Notes: generated by a model not told the origin, from the letters alone. A stretch of DNA of 64,000 nucleotides from Sulfurimonas paralvinellae (GCF_014905135.1 NZ_CP041406.1:1116001-1180000); one strand, 5' to 3'. Positions 18,378-28,317 are shown, counted from the first letter of the stretch. A program made the numbers and translations.

Positions 18378-19387
18378 TACCTCTCATCTTTAAATGACAT
18401 TGCAGGGTAGTTTTTTTCCATAAATATTTTATATTCTTTTTTTTCTAAATTCATTTTATTCGCTTTCATCATACCTTCTGACACCTTTAAACCTGCTGTA
18501 TGTAAATCTGTAACAACTTGTTTTCCCATATAATCTACTGTATAACTCATATAACCAAAAGATGCTGGATATTTAGGAATAAAATTAAACTTTGCATTTG
18601 AAAAATCAACATTGCCACAAATATGAATTACATCAACATGCTCATTGATTGTATTAATATCAATGAACGCTCCTTTCCTTCCTATTAATAAATCTTGTTT
18701 ATGATGTTCCAATAAAACTATACAATCATAATTATCAATATTGATTTTATCATTATAATCAGATATTATCTTATAATAATAACAGTTGTTTTTTAACACT
18801 TGTTCTGTATATACTGTAAAATAATCACAACCTAATACTAACACTTTTGATGACAAAGGAGTATGCTTTAAGTCTAATAAAAAATTTAAAACCATATATC
18901 CTATATATTCCTTTGTTTTTAACTTTTCGTTGTCTTCGTTCGTACCATATACTTTAATACCCTTTTCTATACAAACTTCTAAATCTAAATCACTATCTCT
19001 AAATTCCCACGTCTCCCACATAAGAGGAATTACACAATTAGGACTTAATTGATCGATAATTTCTTTATTGATTGGTCTTAAAAAACCTGTATTAGTTAAT
19101 ACATCTATACTTTTTAAAGGAACGTTACTTAAGTCTGTTATAATTTCTATCTTACTTTCCACATCCAAATACTTTGCTAATTCATAAGTTTGTCTTTTAA
19201 CCTCTTCAATTGAACCATATTTTGATGCTTTAGTAAAAGCATAAACTTTTTTTGCACCTGAGCATGCGATTATAATGGGTGTTACAACATAATTTCCTGT
19301 TGCAGCTTCAGTTAATATAATTTTATTTGTTAAATTTAAAGAAAATTTATCAATAGATTTTAAAATTTTATTTGCTAAATCTACCAC
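18371..19387 (-). CDS. Unknown protein of the glycan cluster, possible NAD(P)-binding fold
   Basis: I do not recognise this 338-residue protein. It is soluble and alternates beta strands with helices. A hydrophobic strand followed by VLVLGCDYFTV near residue 185 resembles a weak dinucleotide-binding segment, and the overall layout resembles two Rossmann-like halves as in hydroxyacid dehydrogenases or adenosylhomocysteinase-type proteins. It overlaps the methyltransferase by 20 bases and the formyltransferase by seven, so it is likely made with both. A role in activating or modifying a sugar is only an inference. Confidence 0.6.
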   Translation of the reverse strand: MVDLANKILKSIDKFSLNLTNKIILTEAATGNYVVTPIIIACSGAKKVYAFTKASKYGSIEEVKRQTYELAKYLDVESKIEIITDLSNVPLKSIDVLTNTGFLRPINKEIIDQLSPNCVIPLMWETWEFRDSDLDLEVCIEKGIKVYGTNEDNEKLKTKEYIGYMVLNFLLDLKHTPLSSKVLVLGCDYFTVYTEQVLKNNCYYYKIISDYNDKINIDNYDCIVLLEHHKQDLLIGRKGAFIDINTINEHVDVIHICGNVDFSNAKFNFIPKYPASFGYMSYTVDYMGKQVVTDLHTAGLKVSEGMMKANKMNLEKKEYKIFMEKNYPAMSFKDERYW

Positions 19388-20312
19388 TATAACATGCCTC
19401 TTCTATGTGAAAGAACTCTATTTTCAAACCATTGGTACTAATCATTTTTTTAAACTCATCCTCACTGTATCTTCTCGCATTTGATGGACTATACCAATCA
19501 AAATTTATCATATCACTATTATCTTCTCCTTGCTCTCCATTCCAATAACATTTTAAAAAATTCCAATAAATAAATCTTTGAATATCTTGTTTACCACCTT
19601 TTATTCCTAAAAGTGGAATATCTGGTATATCTATTTCTATTTTTAATTGACTTAGCCTTTTTCCAAGTTCTGTAAGTTGTCTTGACATTTCCCAAAGTTG
19701 CTCATTTGTCAGATTTTTAGTTTCTACTCTAAAATAATCATCTAGCAATTCTCTTGGCAACGCTTTTTTAGCATAAACATAACAAACAAACTCACCCCCC
19801 CCATTTTTAGTAATCCTTGTTAGTTCTTTAAAAGTTTCTTCAGGTACTTCCGTATGCATTATAACCTGATCACAACTTACATAATCAATTGAATTATCTT
19901 GAAATGGTAAATCAGCTATATCACCTTTTATAAAAAATAAATTTTTTATATGTTTATAATTATTTGCTGCTATGGAACATGCTTCTGAAAAATCCATACC
20001 TATAACTATAGAATCTGGAGCCAACTCTGCAAACCATTTTGCCTTATATCCTAAACCACAACCAGCATCAAAAATATACTTTTTAGTAGATAAAAATTTT
20101 GCTAGGGCATCTTCATTTTCAAATCCATACAGTTCCAAATACCACTTTTGTTGCATCTTGTAAAATTTTTCTTTTTCATTACTATTTTCATACTCCATCC
20201 ATTTTTCTGAAAAAGCTTCATTAGTTTGCTGCTGATTTTCACAATTTGAACTACTTTTTAAAGATATAAAGTTATCCTTTACTTCTATATGCTCTTTAAA
20301 AATCTTATCCAT
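19368..20312 (-). CDS. Class I SAM-dependent methyltransferase
   Basis: A 314-residue protein with the SAM-binding glycine motif FDAGCGLGY at 81-89, an acidic loop GMDFSEAC, and post-motif region DIADLPFQDNSIDYVSCDQVIMH. It is probably a sugar or small-molecule methyltransferase of the cluster. I chose the ATG at 20312 over the more upstream start at 20390: it overlaps the asparagine-synthase stop in the coupled pattern ATGGATAA, and the extra 26 N-terminal residues of the longer reading lie inside the upstream gene. Its substrate is not known. Confidence 0.8.
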   Translation of the reverse strand: MDKIFKEHIEVKDNFISLKSSSNCENQQQTNEAFSEKWMEYENSNEKEKFYKMQQKWYLELYGFENEDALAKFLSTKKYIFDAGCGLGYKAKWFAELAPDSIVIGMDFSEACSIAANNYKHIKNLFFIKGDIADLPFQDNSIDYVSCDQVIMHTEVPEETFKELTRITKNGGGEFVCYVYAKKALPRELLDDYFRVETKNLTNEQLWEMSRQLTELGKRLSQLKIEIDIPDIPLLGIKGGKQDIQRFIYWNFLKCYWNGEQGEDNSDMINFDWYSPSNARRYSEDEFKKMISTNGLKIEFFHIEEACYSGRFSK

Positions 20313-22305
20313 AAATATTACTCCATTCTTCAAAGTTAAGCAAACTCCAAATAAACAATCTTTGGTTTTTTTTTCCATATAAATGTTCATTTATCAATTG
20401 CTGTGTAGCATTTTTATCCATGTACTTATATATATTCGCATTATCATCTAAAATTTTAAACTTTACAAATTCTATACTTTCACCTTTAAACCAACTTTGA
20501 TCTGGTGAGCTAAACCCCTGCTTAACTGCTTTATAAATATCTTCTGGGATATACTTACTCATAGCTTTTCGAAGTATCACTTTCCCGTCATTAGTTTTTT
20601 GCATTTTCCCTATATCATTTTCATTCATCCTAATCACTTTATGCAAGTCACCGAGTTTATATTTGACAGGTATTTTTTGAGCAAAGTCAACTAAATCATT
20701 ATCTAGGAATGGTACTCTTGTCTCAAGACTATGAGCCATAGAAAGCTTATCATCTACTACAAGTAGTCCATGAAGAAATGTCTTCGCTTCAAAATATAGC
20801 GAATGATTTATATACTCTTCTGGAGTTTGGCATTTTACGGGTGTTTTAAATACACTTGCAAAAATATCTCTTGTCCATACATTTTGTGTTTCACCCATAA
20901 TTGGAGCAAATACTTTTTGTATATCTTTATTTGGGATTAATCTCTTCCAAAAGCTATAATATTTGTCTATATAATTATCAAAGTTATCATTATTTACTGC
21001 TTTATAGTATCGCCATGGATATCCTGCAAAGAGTTCATCCCCACCTGCACCACTTAACACTACTTTTACAAATTTACTTGCTAACTTTGCTGCATAGTAG
21101 TTTGGATAACTTTGTCCTACTCGTGGTTCTTCAAGATGATATGCAAAATTTGGCAAACACCTCTCCATATCACCAGATTTTAGAACCATCTCATAATGTT
21201 CAGTTTTAAACTTATAAGACATATACTCTGACTTTGCCCTCTCATCAAAACTCAGCTCCATACCACTTGCACTATTTAGATCAAACCCTACAGTAAAACT
21301 TTTTAAAAACTCATTTGACTTCTCGAAATGACTTGATGCTATAGCCGTTATACTTCCACTATCCATTCCACCACTAAGATAGCTCCCAACTTGCACATCT
21401 GCTACAAGTTGTCTTTCAACTGCTTGAGTAAAAAGTTTATCTAACTCTTCTATATATTCTCTTTCATCTTTTACAGTTTCAGGTTCACTAAAATCAAAAT
21501 CCCAATATTGAGTCTTATTAATTTCTTTAGATAATAAATCTATCTCAAAATAATGCCCAGCTTCCAATATTTGTATATTTTTATGAAGTGTTTTGTTTGT
21601 AAACATATTTTGAAATGTAAAGTATTCTAAAAGAGCTTCTTTATCTACCTCACTTTTATAATCTTTATATTCTAAAATAGATTTTATTTCACTTGCATAT
21701 ATAAATGTTTTATCTTCTGCAATATGATAATAAACTGGTTTGATACCATATCTATCTCTACAGAGATAGAACTTCTTTTGAAAGTTATCATATAAAGAAA
21801 ATGCAAACATACCGTTAAATCTTTTGATACATTCTATTCCCCATTCTATATATGCATAAATTATAACTTCTGTATCTGTGTGACTTCTAAATTTATGTCC
21901 AAGTTTTTCAAGCTTACTTCTCAACTCTTTAAAGTTATATATCTCTCCATTATATGCTATCCAGATATTTTTAGACAAATCACTCATAGGTTGATGTCCT
22001 GCATAGCTTACATCTAAAATAGACAATCTTCTATGACCCATATAAAGGTCATAATCATGAGAGTGTAATTCTCTTTGAGCTGAATACGATTCTATAGTAG
22101 GAAGCATATCTTCTATATTTTTAAATCTCTCATCAGTTAGATTTTGATAAAACGAGATTTTTCTGTTATGTTTCACACCTGTATGAAAACAGAGATATCC
22201 TGCATCATCAGGTCCCCTATGAGCTATTTTATCTGCCATAGGTTTTGCAAAATCTACGTTAATAGATGGTTTATTTAAACTCAATGCTCCTACTATTCCA
22301 CACAT
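20305..22305 (-). CDS. Glutamine-hydrolysing asparagine synthase-like amidotransferase (second of two)
   Basis: 666 residues, larger than the first paralogue in this cluster and only distantly like it. Cys2 nucleophile (MCGIVGAL), IAHRGPDDAGY and YNGEIYNFKE define the glutaminase domain; SYLSGGMDSGS and LSGAGGDELFAGYPWRYY define the ATP-binding synthetase domain. By its context between a DegT aminotransferase and a methyltransferase it probably amidates a uronic acid (as proposed for WbpS-type proteins) rather than aspartate. It starts one base after the aminotransferase stop. Confidence 0.85.
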   Translation of the reverse strand: MCGIVGALSLNKPSINVDFAKPMADKIAHRGPDDAGYLCFHTGVKHNRKISFYQNLTDERFKNIEDMLPTIESYSAQRELHSHDYDLYMGHRRLSILDVSYAGHQPMSDLSKNIWIAYNGEIYNFKELRSKLEKLGHKFRSHTDTEVIIYAYIEWGIECIKRFNGMFAFSLYDNFQKKFYLCRDRYGIKPVYYHIAEDKTFIYASEIKSILEYKDYKSEVDKEALLEYFTFQNMFTNKTLHKNIQILEAGHYFEIDLLSKEINKTQYWDFDFSEPETVKDEREYIEELDKLFTQAVERQLVADVQVGSYLSGGMDSGSITAIASSHFEKSNEFLKSFTVGFDLNSASGMELSFDERAKSEYMSYKFKTEHYEMVLKSGDMERCLPNFAYHLEEPRVGQSYPNYYAAKLASKFVKVVLSGAGGDELFAGYPWRYYKAVNNDNFDNYIDKYYSFWKRLIPNKDIQKVFAPIMGETQNVWTRDIFASVFKTPVKCQTPEEYINHSLYFEAKTFLHGLLVVDDKLSMAHSLETRVPFLDNDLVDFAQKIPVKYKLGDLHKVIRMNENDIGKMQKTNDGKVILRKAMSKYIPEDIYKAVKQGFSSPDQSWFKGESIEFVKFKILDDNANIYKYMDKNATQQLINEHLYGKKNQRLFIWSLLNFEEWSNIYG

Positions 22306-22306
22306 A

Positions 22307-23497
22307 TTATTTCAATATCTCTTTAATATTTGATATCACATAGTCAAACTCTTCATCACTCATCCCTGCATAAAGAGGTAATGCAATAGAAAGTCTATCT
22401 GCTGCATAACTCATCAAAAAATCTTCATCTTTGAAGTTATTTTTGTTTTTATAGTATCCAAGTGTATGTACCGCATGTGTACCTTGTCTTGTAGCTATAG
22501 TCATCTCTTCAAGTTTTTCCATAAAAATGTTTCTTTTTATGTTAATTCTATCTATTTGTTCTTTTGACAGATTTGATATATCCTCTCCGTCTGTAAATAT
22601 ACAAACATATGATTGATACCCATGTTTATAATTTTCTGGAATGTAAGGAGTCACAAGTTCAACTATATCTTTTAAAGCTGTATCATATTTAGCAGCGACT
22701 TCTCTTCTGCCATTCATAATGTACTCTTTTTTATCCATCTGACAAACACCCAGTGCGCCTTGCATATCTGTCATGCGATAATTGTATCCTCTAACGGTAA
22801 AATCAGGAAGAAGTGAACCACCTTTTTCTTTATGTCTTTGGAGATCCGACTTACTTGCACCATGATCTTTGAGTTGAGATACTTTGTTAGCAATATCTTT
22901 ATTATCTGTAATCAACATACCACCTTCGCCTGTACAGATAGATTTTCGTGGATGAAAGGAAAAACAACCACAATCCCCAAAAGTACCAGAATGTTTATCA
23001 CTTATCCAGCCATCAAATCCACAAGCACTATCTTCAATAACTGTTAAATTATATTTTTTTGCCAGTTCCATAATATATGGCATATTTGCACAAAGTCCAA
23101 ATAAGTTTACTGGCATAATAGCTTTTATTGAAGTGTCATTTTGAATCAACTTTTCTAATTTTGTTTCATCGATATTAAAAGTTTTTAAATCAATATCACA
23201 AAATACCACTTCGGCACCTGTATACTCAACTGCATTGGCACTAGCGACATAGGTAAAAGATGGAATAATAACTTTATCTCCTCTTGTAATACCCATAGCT
23301 TCAAGTCCAAGGTGAAGCGCAGTAGTACAGCTAGTAGTGGCATGGGAATATTTAGCACCTGTAAACTCACTAAACATATCCTGAAATTTAGCTACATTTG
23401 GACCTTGAACTACCCAACCAGTTCCCAATGGTTTTATAATAGCTTCTTTTTCTTCATCATCAAAAATTGTTTTTGTAATTGGGATATTCATTTTCAT
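22307..23497 (-). CDS. DegT/DnrJ/EryC1/StrS family PLP-dependent sugar aminotransferase
   Basis: 396 residues with the family layout. The PLP lysine is in SFHPRKSICTGEGG (about residue 194), and DSACGFDG supplies the cofactor-binding Asp. It should transfer an amino group from glutamate to a keto group of a nucleotide sugar in the cytosol. A 3- or 4-amino sugar made here is a plausible acceptor for the formyltransferase encoded downstream. The flanking genes are an SDR epimerase and an amidotransferase. The keto-sugar substrate cannot be told from sequence. Confidence 0.85.
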   Translation of the reverse strand: MKMNIPITKTIFDDEEKEAIIKPLGTGWVVQGPNVAKFQDMFSEFTGAKYSHATTSCTTALHLGLEAMGITRGDKVIIPSFTYVASANAVEYTGAEVVFCDIDLKTFNIDETKLEKLIQNDTSIKAIMPVNLFGLCANMPYIMELAKKYNLTVIEDSACGFDGWISDKHSGTFGDCGCFSFHPRKSICTGEGGMLITDNKDIANKVSQLKDHGASKSDLQRHKEKGGSLLPDFTVRGYNYRMTDMQGALGVCQMDKKEYIMNGRREVAAKYDTALKDIVELVTPYIPENYKHGYQSYVCIFTDGEDISNLSKEQIDRINIKRNIFMEKLEEMTIATRQGTHAVHTLGYYKNKNNFKDEDFLMSYAADRLSIALPLYAGMSDEEFDYVISNIKEILK

Positions 23498-23502
23498 CGA
23501 GT

Positions 23503-24486
23503 TTAACCTTTTATCCCTTTCTCTTCTCTCCAGTCAATTAACTTTTGAAGACCTTCTTCTAAAGAATATTTATATTTAAATCCTAACTCTTTTTCTGCTT
23601 TTTCTCTTGATCCAATTCTATTTTGGACTAACTGTCTTGCATCATCTTCACTATATGGAACATAGTTAATTTCAAGATCAGAATTTTTTAGTTTAAGCAT
23701 AGTATTACATAGTTCTCGAATAGTTGTCTGCACTTCTGTTCCAACATTGTAATAACCCAACTTTACATCTGATTTTGCAGCTGCTATATTACATCTTGCT
23801 ACATCTTCTACATAAACAAAGTCATATGCTTGAGAACCATCACCATTCACACTAGGTGCTTCACCTCTATCAATTTTGTTTAAAACGATTGGCACAACTC
23901 CACTGTAAACAGCATGTTGATCTTGACCTGGACCATAAACATTCATATATCTAAGTCCTACAATTTCTAAACCATATCTATCATTATATGCAGTACACAT
24001 TGCTTCACCTGCTATTTTCGTGGCACCGTAAAAGTTTCTGTTATTAAAAGGATGATCTTCTGTCATAGGCACTTTCACTGCATCACCATAAACAGAAGCA
24101 GATGAACTATAAATAAGTTTTTTTACTTTGTGTTTTACACAAGCTTCAAGCACATTAAAAGTACCAGCTATATTTACATCAAATGCAGTTCTGGGAAAAT
24201 CTTTACAATGAAGTAGCCACATAGCTGCAAGATGAAATACGTAATCAACACCTTCCATAGCTTTATCTAAAATATCAATTTCCCTTACATCTCCACCATA
24301 AGGAAAAATAGAACATCTTGGATCTTTTAAACTTTCTTCAATATTTTCCATTTTACCTCTAGTAAAGTTATCATAAATAATAACCTCTTTTACAGGCTCT
24401 TTAAGTAATTCACTGATTACAAATCCACCGATAAATCCAGCAGCACCTACTACTAAAACTTTTGCATTTTTTAAATTATTTGACAT
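23503..24486 (-). CDS. NAD-dependent nucleotide-sugar epimerase/dehydratase (extended SDR)
   Basis: 327 residues with the Rossmann motif VGAAGFIGG at 13-21, SSSASVYGD, and the catalytic YGATK near 157-161. It also has the YDNFTRGK segment common in UDP-hexose 4-epimerases and 4,6-dehydratases. It probably makes or epimerises the keto sugar used by the aminotransferase that follows five bases downstream. It overlaps lhgO by 11 bases. I cannot separate epimerase from dehydratase activity without structural comparison. Confidence 0.8.
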   Translation of the reverse strand: MSNNLKNAKVLVVGAAGFIGGFVISELLKEPVKEVIIYDNFTRGKMENIEESLKDPRCSIFPYGGDVREIDILDKAMEGVDYVFHLAAMWLLHCKDFPRTAFDVNIAGTFNVLEACVKHKVKKLIYSSSASVYGDAVKVPMTEDHPFNNRNFYGATKIAGEAMCTAYNDRYGLEIVGLRYMNVYGPGQDQHAVYSGVVPIVLNKIDRGEAPSVNGDGSQAYDFVYVEDVARCNIAAAKSDVKLGYYNVGTEVQTTIRELCNTMLKLKNSDLEINYVPYSEDDARQLVQNRIGSREKAEKELGFKYKYSLEEGLQKLIDWREEKGIKG

Positions 24487-25654
24487 TTTTATTTTCCTTT
24501 TTATTTTGATTTATTTCATTAACTACATATTTTGCAAATGCAAAACTACATGTAAATGCAGGGCTAACTGCATTTAACACGTGTGTAGAGTTTTTTCCAT
24601 GTTCAAGTATAAAATCTTGTACCAATTCATTGGTTTTTGTATTTAAAAGTTGCGCTCTTATTCCTGCTGGAATAGGCTTAAAATCACTTCCAATATATCT
24701 TACCATATTTTTTGCTTTTTGGATAAATACTTTTGAATTGTAATTTTTCATCTCTTCAATAGCTAAATTTCTAAAATTAAAATTATTTAATACAAACAAT
24801 TTTGATTCATAGTATAGTATTTCTAACATTTCTTTTAAGTTGAAATTATTAAATCCATCATAGTTTTCTCTCCAAAAAGCAGGAATAGCAGTCGGCCCTA
24901 TTTTTATACTTCCATCACTTGTAATAGTATAATGCACACCTAAGAATGGATTAGCTAAGTTTGGTACAGGATAGATATTTGTTTTAATATCAGTTTTGTT
25001 GGTTATATATTTTAGATAAATACCTTTAAAAGGAAGCATTGTATAATTCTTTGCGAGTCCAAACTGCTGTGCAATTTTATCTGCATAAGTTCCTGCACTG
25101 TTTATTAAGTATTTATAATCAAACTTAACCTCTTCAAATGAAGTATTAAAGTAGAACTTTATACCATGTTCTATCAGAACATCTTTTAGTTTATTACATA
25201 CTTCTTTTGGATCTACACTTGCTGTATTTGGTGAGAGCAGAGCTTTTTGATATGTTTTTATATTTGGATCCACTTTTTCTGCTTCTTTTTCAGTAATGAT
25301 TCTCGTCTCTACTCCATTCACTTCAGCTCTTTTTTGTAGTTCATAAAGTCCTTTGAGTTCATATTTATTTTTTACAACAACTATTTTTTGAGTAGGTTTT
25401 ACTACTATGTTATGCTGACTACAAAATTCTTTCATAAGATTATTGCCATCAACAGTAAATTTTGCTTTTAAACTGTTTGCACTATAGTAAAATCCGGCAT
25501 GAAGAACTCCACTATTTCTACCACTTGCATGTTGAGCCACATTATCTTCTTTTTCACAAATAGCAATTTTTAGATTTTGATTTTGTTGTTTTAATTCATA
25601 GGCAATTGTCATGCCTATAATTCCAGAACCAACAATTAAATAATCATATTGCAT
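24476..25654 (-). CDS. lhgO: L-2-hydroxyglutarate oxidase/dehydrogenase (LhgO, FAD)
   Basis: A 392-residue FAD-dependent oxidoreductase of the DAO fold. It has the dinucleotide motif GSGIIG at 9-14 and the LhgO signature HASGRNSGVLHAGFYY at 42-57 followed by SLKAK. The family oxidises L-2-hydroxyglutarate to 2-oxoglutarate and passes electrons to the quinone pool. It shares one base with wbpE (TAATG) in the middle of the wbp-type genes. WbpE releases 2-oxoglutarate and WbpB is known to reduce 2-oxoglutarate to 2-hydroxyglutarate, so this enzyme could close that loop. An oxidation of another hydroxy acid or sugar cannot be excluded. Confidence 0.8.
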   Translation of the reverse strand: MQYDYLIVGSGIIGMTIAYELKQQNQNLKIAICEKEDNVAQHASGRNSGVLHAGFYYSANSLKAKFTVDGNNLMKEFCSQHNIVVKPTQKIVVVKNKYELKGLYELQKRAEVNGVETRIITEKEAEKVDPNIKTYQKALLSPNTASVDPKEVCNKLKDVLIEHGIKFYFNTSFEEVKFDYKYLINSAGTYADKIAQQFGLAKNYTMLPFKGIYLKYITNKTDIKTNIYPVPNLANPFLGVHYTITSDGSIKIGPTAIPAFWRENYDGFNNFNLKEMLEILYYESKLFVLNNFNFRNLAIEEMKNYNSKVFIQKAKNMVRYIGSDFKPIPAGIRAQLLNTKTNELVQDFILEHGKNSTHVLNAVSPAFTCSFAFAKYVVNEINQNKKENKNVK

Positions 25655-26739
25655 TAAAATTGCTCACTCATATAGCTTATTTCTTCATCAGTTACATAAG
25701 GGTTCATTGGCAAACTCATAATCTCATCAGAGATAAGTTCAGAAATAGGAAAATCACCTTTAATATATCCTAAATATTGAAAACACTCTTGTAAATGCAG
25801 TGGCATAGGATAATGCACCGCCGCTGGTATCCCTTTTTCTTTGAAGTTAGCCTGCACTGTATCTCTGTTTTTCACACGAACTGAGTATTGTGCCCATGCT
25901 GATGTTCTATTCTTTTCTACTTCAGGCAAGATCATATCTTTACCTTGTAATGCTTTTGTATATTTCGCTGCCACTTCTTGACGAAGAGCCAAATCTTTTT
26001 TATAATGTCTAAGTTTTACATTGACTACCGCACACTGCAGTGTATCCATTCTTCCACCCATACCAATGTACTTATGATGATAACGTTTATTCTGTCCATG
26101 TGTTCTTAACATTTTTATCTTTGCTGCAAGTTCATCACTATTAGTAAATACAGCACCCCCATCACCAAAGCATCCAAGCGGTTTGGCAGGAAAAAAACTT
26201 GTACAGCTGATATCACCAAGATTACTGTCTGTTTTATCTTTGTAAGTACTTCCAAAGCTCTGAGCACCATCAACTATGACTTTTAGATTATGTTTATTTG
26301 CTATAGATTGAATAGTATCCATATCTGCAGGTTGACCATAAAGACTTACAGGGATGATGGCTTTTGTTTTTGGTGTGATTTTTTCTTCTATTTTACTTGC
26401 ATCGATGTTATAAGTTTTTTCATCTATATCTACAAATACAGGCTTTGCTTTTAAAAAGGCTATTGTCTCCGCTGTTGCGATAAAAGTAAAAGAAGTCGTG
26501 ATTATCTCATCACCCGGCTCTATATCCAAAGCCATCATAGCAAGTAGTAGTGCATCTGTTCCACTACTGCAGGTTATAGCATGTTTAGCACCGGTGAAGT
26601 TTTGAAGATTATCTTCGAGTTCTCTTACTTCATCACCCATGATGTAGTTTGCTTTATCTAAGACTGCTTGCATAGCAGTATCTATTTCATCTTTATAAAG
26701 TTCATATTGGTACTGTAAATTTGCGAAATCTATTTGCAT
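25654..26739 (-). CDS. wbpE: UDP-2-acetamido-3-amino-uronate aminotransferase WbpE
   Basis: A 361-residue DegT-family PLP enzyme. The Schiff-base lysine is in SFFPAKPLGCFGDGG (about 183). In P. aeruginosa, WbpE aminates the 3-keto uronic acid made by WbpB, using glutamate. Here it is directly followed in transcription by lhgO and preceded by wbpD, with wbpB and a UDP-HexNAc 6-dehydrogenase further upstream, which is the full known route to UDP-GlcNAc(3NAc)A. One base separates it from wbpD. The context makes this assignment firmer than the family alone would. Confidence 0.85.
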   Translation of the reverse strand: MQIDFANLQYQYELYKDEIDTAMQAVLDKANYIMGDEVRELEDNLQNFTGAKHAITCSSGTDALLLAMMALDIEPGDEIITTSFTFIATAETIAFLKAKPVFVDIDEKTYNIDASKIEEKITPKTKAIIPVSLYGQPADMDTIQSIANKHNLKVIVDGAQSFGSTYKDKTDSNLGDISCTSFFPAKPLGCFGDGGAVFTNSDELAAKIKMLRTHGQNKRYHHKYIGMGGRMDTLQCAVVNVKLRHYKKDLALRQEVAAKYTKALQGKDMILPEVEKNRTSAWAQYSVRVKNRDTVQANFKEKGIPAAVHYPMPLHLQECFQYLGYIKGDFPISELISDEIMSLPMNPYVTDEEISYMSEQF

Positions 26740-27315
26740 CTATTCTATTACCTCTAAATTATCATCAATAAGCTTATATCTTGAATTATCATATGCATCT
26801 GTTGCAATACCTTCTTCATTAAATTCTAAAGTATTACCGGCTTTGCTTACCCAGCCTATTTGTTTAGCAGGAACACCAACCATAAGTGCATAATCTTTTA
26901 CATCTTTATTTACGACTGCACCACTACCTATAAGGGCATATTCACCTATAGTCACTCCACAAACTACTGTTACATTTGCACCTATGGAACAGCCCTTTTT
27001 GAGTAGTGTCTTTTTAAATTCTTCTTTACGGACTATGAATGCTCTTGGATTGATAACATTTGTAAAGACCATAGAAGGTCCTAGAAAGACATCATCTTCT
27101 ACTTCAACACCTTCATAAACAGAGATATTGTTTTGTACTTTTACACCCTTGCCTATTTTCACATTTGGCCCTACGACACAGTTCTGCCCAAAAGAGCAGT
27201 TTGAGCCTACCCTTGTACCTGAGAGTATATGTGAGAAGTGCCATATTTTTGTATTTTCACCTATAATAACATTCTCGTCCACATAAGCAGACTCATGTGC
27301 AAAAAAAGAGCTCAT
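26740..27315 (-). CDS. wbpD: UDP-3-amino-uronate N-acetyltransferase WbpD (left-handed beta helix)
   Basis: 191 residues made mostly of hexapeptide repeats ([31 protein letters not shown] and so on), the left-handed beta-helix fold of trimeric acetyltransferases. It would acetylate the 3-amino group made by WbpE, using acetyl-CoA, giving UDP-2,3-diacetamido-glucuronic acid. The C-terminal NTLEFNEEG segment is shared by WbpD-like proteins. It overlaps wbpB by one base and abuts wbpE. No WbpI-type 2-epimerase is seen here, so the product may stay in the gluco form. Confidence 0.88.
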   Translation of the reverse strand: MSSFFAHESAYVDENVIIGENTKIWHFSHILSGTRVGSNCSFGQNCVVGPNVKIGKGVKVQNNISVYEGVEVEDDVFLGPSMVFTNVINPRAFIVRKEEFKKTLLKKGCSIGANVTVVCGVTIGEYALIGSGAVVNKDVKDYALMVGVPAKQIGWVSKAGNTLEFNEEGIATDAYDNSRYKLIDDNLEVIE

Positions 27316-28280
27316 TAGAGAACTACTTTCTCACAAAATGGATGATATTCACCCTGTAATCCTACTGCAGGAAGATTTCTAATGGTTGACACAGTTCTTA
27401 TAGAACCATAAGCCTCGTCAAGTCCAAAGCCATTACCTTTAAGTATCTCTTCATAACTTCTCGTATGCAAATCTGTAAAACCACCGCTGAACTCTATCTC
27501 ATCCCCATCCACTGTAATAGAGCGATATGTTCTGATACCTTGGGCTTTTACTTCCTCTGGTATATAGTCATAGTTTACTGATAAAAACCATCTTACGGTT
27601 GCATTTTTAAGTTTGAAATACCCTGCATTTGTATCTGCTGTTTTTATATGAACTATGTTTTCTTCCACATCGCCAAATATCCAGCAAAGCATATCGTAAA
27701 AGTGTACCCCGATATTAGAAGCTATTCCACCACTTTTAGCTTCATTTCCTTTCCATGAAACAAAATACCACTTTCCACGGCTGGTAAGGTATGTCAAATC
27801 TATGTCATACATCTTATTTGGATTTTTAGCCAATTCTTTGTTCACTTTTTCTTTCAAAGCTATGATTGATGGATGTAAACGAAGCTGTAAAATATTATAT
27901 ACTTTCTTACCCGTTTCTTCTTCTATTACTTTAAGTTGGTCTATATTGTGTGAATTAAGTACTAATGGTTTTTCACAGATTGCATGAGCACCACTTTTTA
28001 AAGCAAATCTTATGTGAGAATCATGCAAATAATTGGGAGAAGTTATTCCAATATATTCTATTTTTTTATTACCATCCCTATGCCATTTATCTACAAACCT
28101 ATCAAATCGTTCAAATTCTGTAAAGAATGATGCCTTTGGAAAATAACTATCCATAACTCCTATGCCATCATATGGATCTAAAGCTGCCACCAGCTCATTT
28201 CCTGTTTCTTTAATAGCTTTCATATGCCTTGGAGCAATATATCCTGCTGCTCCTATCAATGCAAAATTTTTTTTATTCAT
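27315..28280 (-). CDS. wbpB: UDP-GlcNAcA 3-dehydrogenase WbpB (Gfo/Idh/MocA family)
   Basis: Oxidises C3 of UDP-GlcNAc uronic acid; in the characterised enzyme tightly bound NADH is recycled by reducing 2-oxoglutarate to 2-hydroxyglutarate. The 321 residues show the N-terminal Rossmann motif [11 protein letters not shown] at 8-18, the conserved CEKPLVL near 100-106 and a catalytic-region H in [11 protein letters not shown]. Family length and gene order (dehydrogenase, WbpB, WbpD, WbpE) match the known pathway. A 37-base gap separates it from the 6-dehydrogenase gene upstream. Confidence 0.88.
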   Translation of the reverse strand: MNKKNFALIGAAGYIAPRHMKAIKETGNELVAALDPYDGIGVMDSYFPKASFFTEFERFDRFVDKWHRDGNKKIEYIGITSPNYLHDSHIRFALKSGAHAICEKPLVLNSHNIDQLKVIEEETGKKVYNILQLRLHPSIIALKEKVNKELAKNPNKMYDIDLTYLTSRGKWYFVSWKGNEAKSGGIASNIGVHFYDMLCWIFGDVEENIVHIKTADTNAGYFKLKNATVRWFLSVNYDYIPEEVKAQGIRTYRSITVDGDEIEFSGGFTDLHTRSYEEILKGNGFGLDEAYGSIRTVSTIRNLPAVGLQGEYHPFCEKVVL

Positions 28281-28317
28281 TTAGTACTTCCTCTCTATAT
28301 TTTAAATTTTAAATCAC

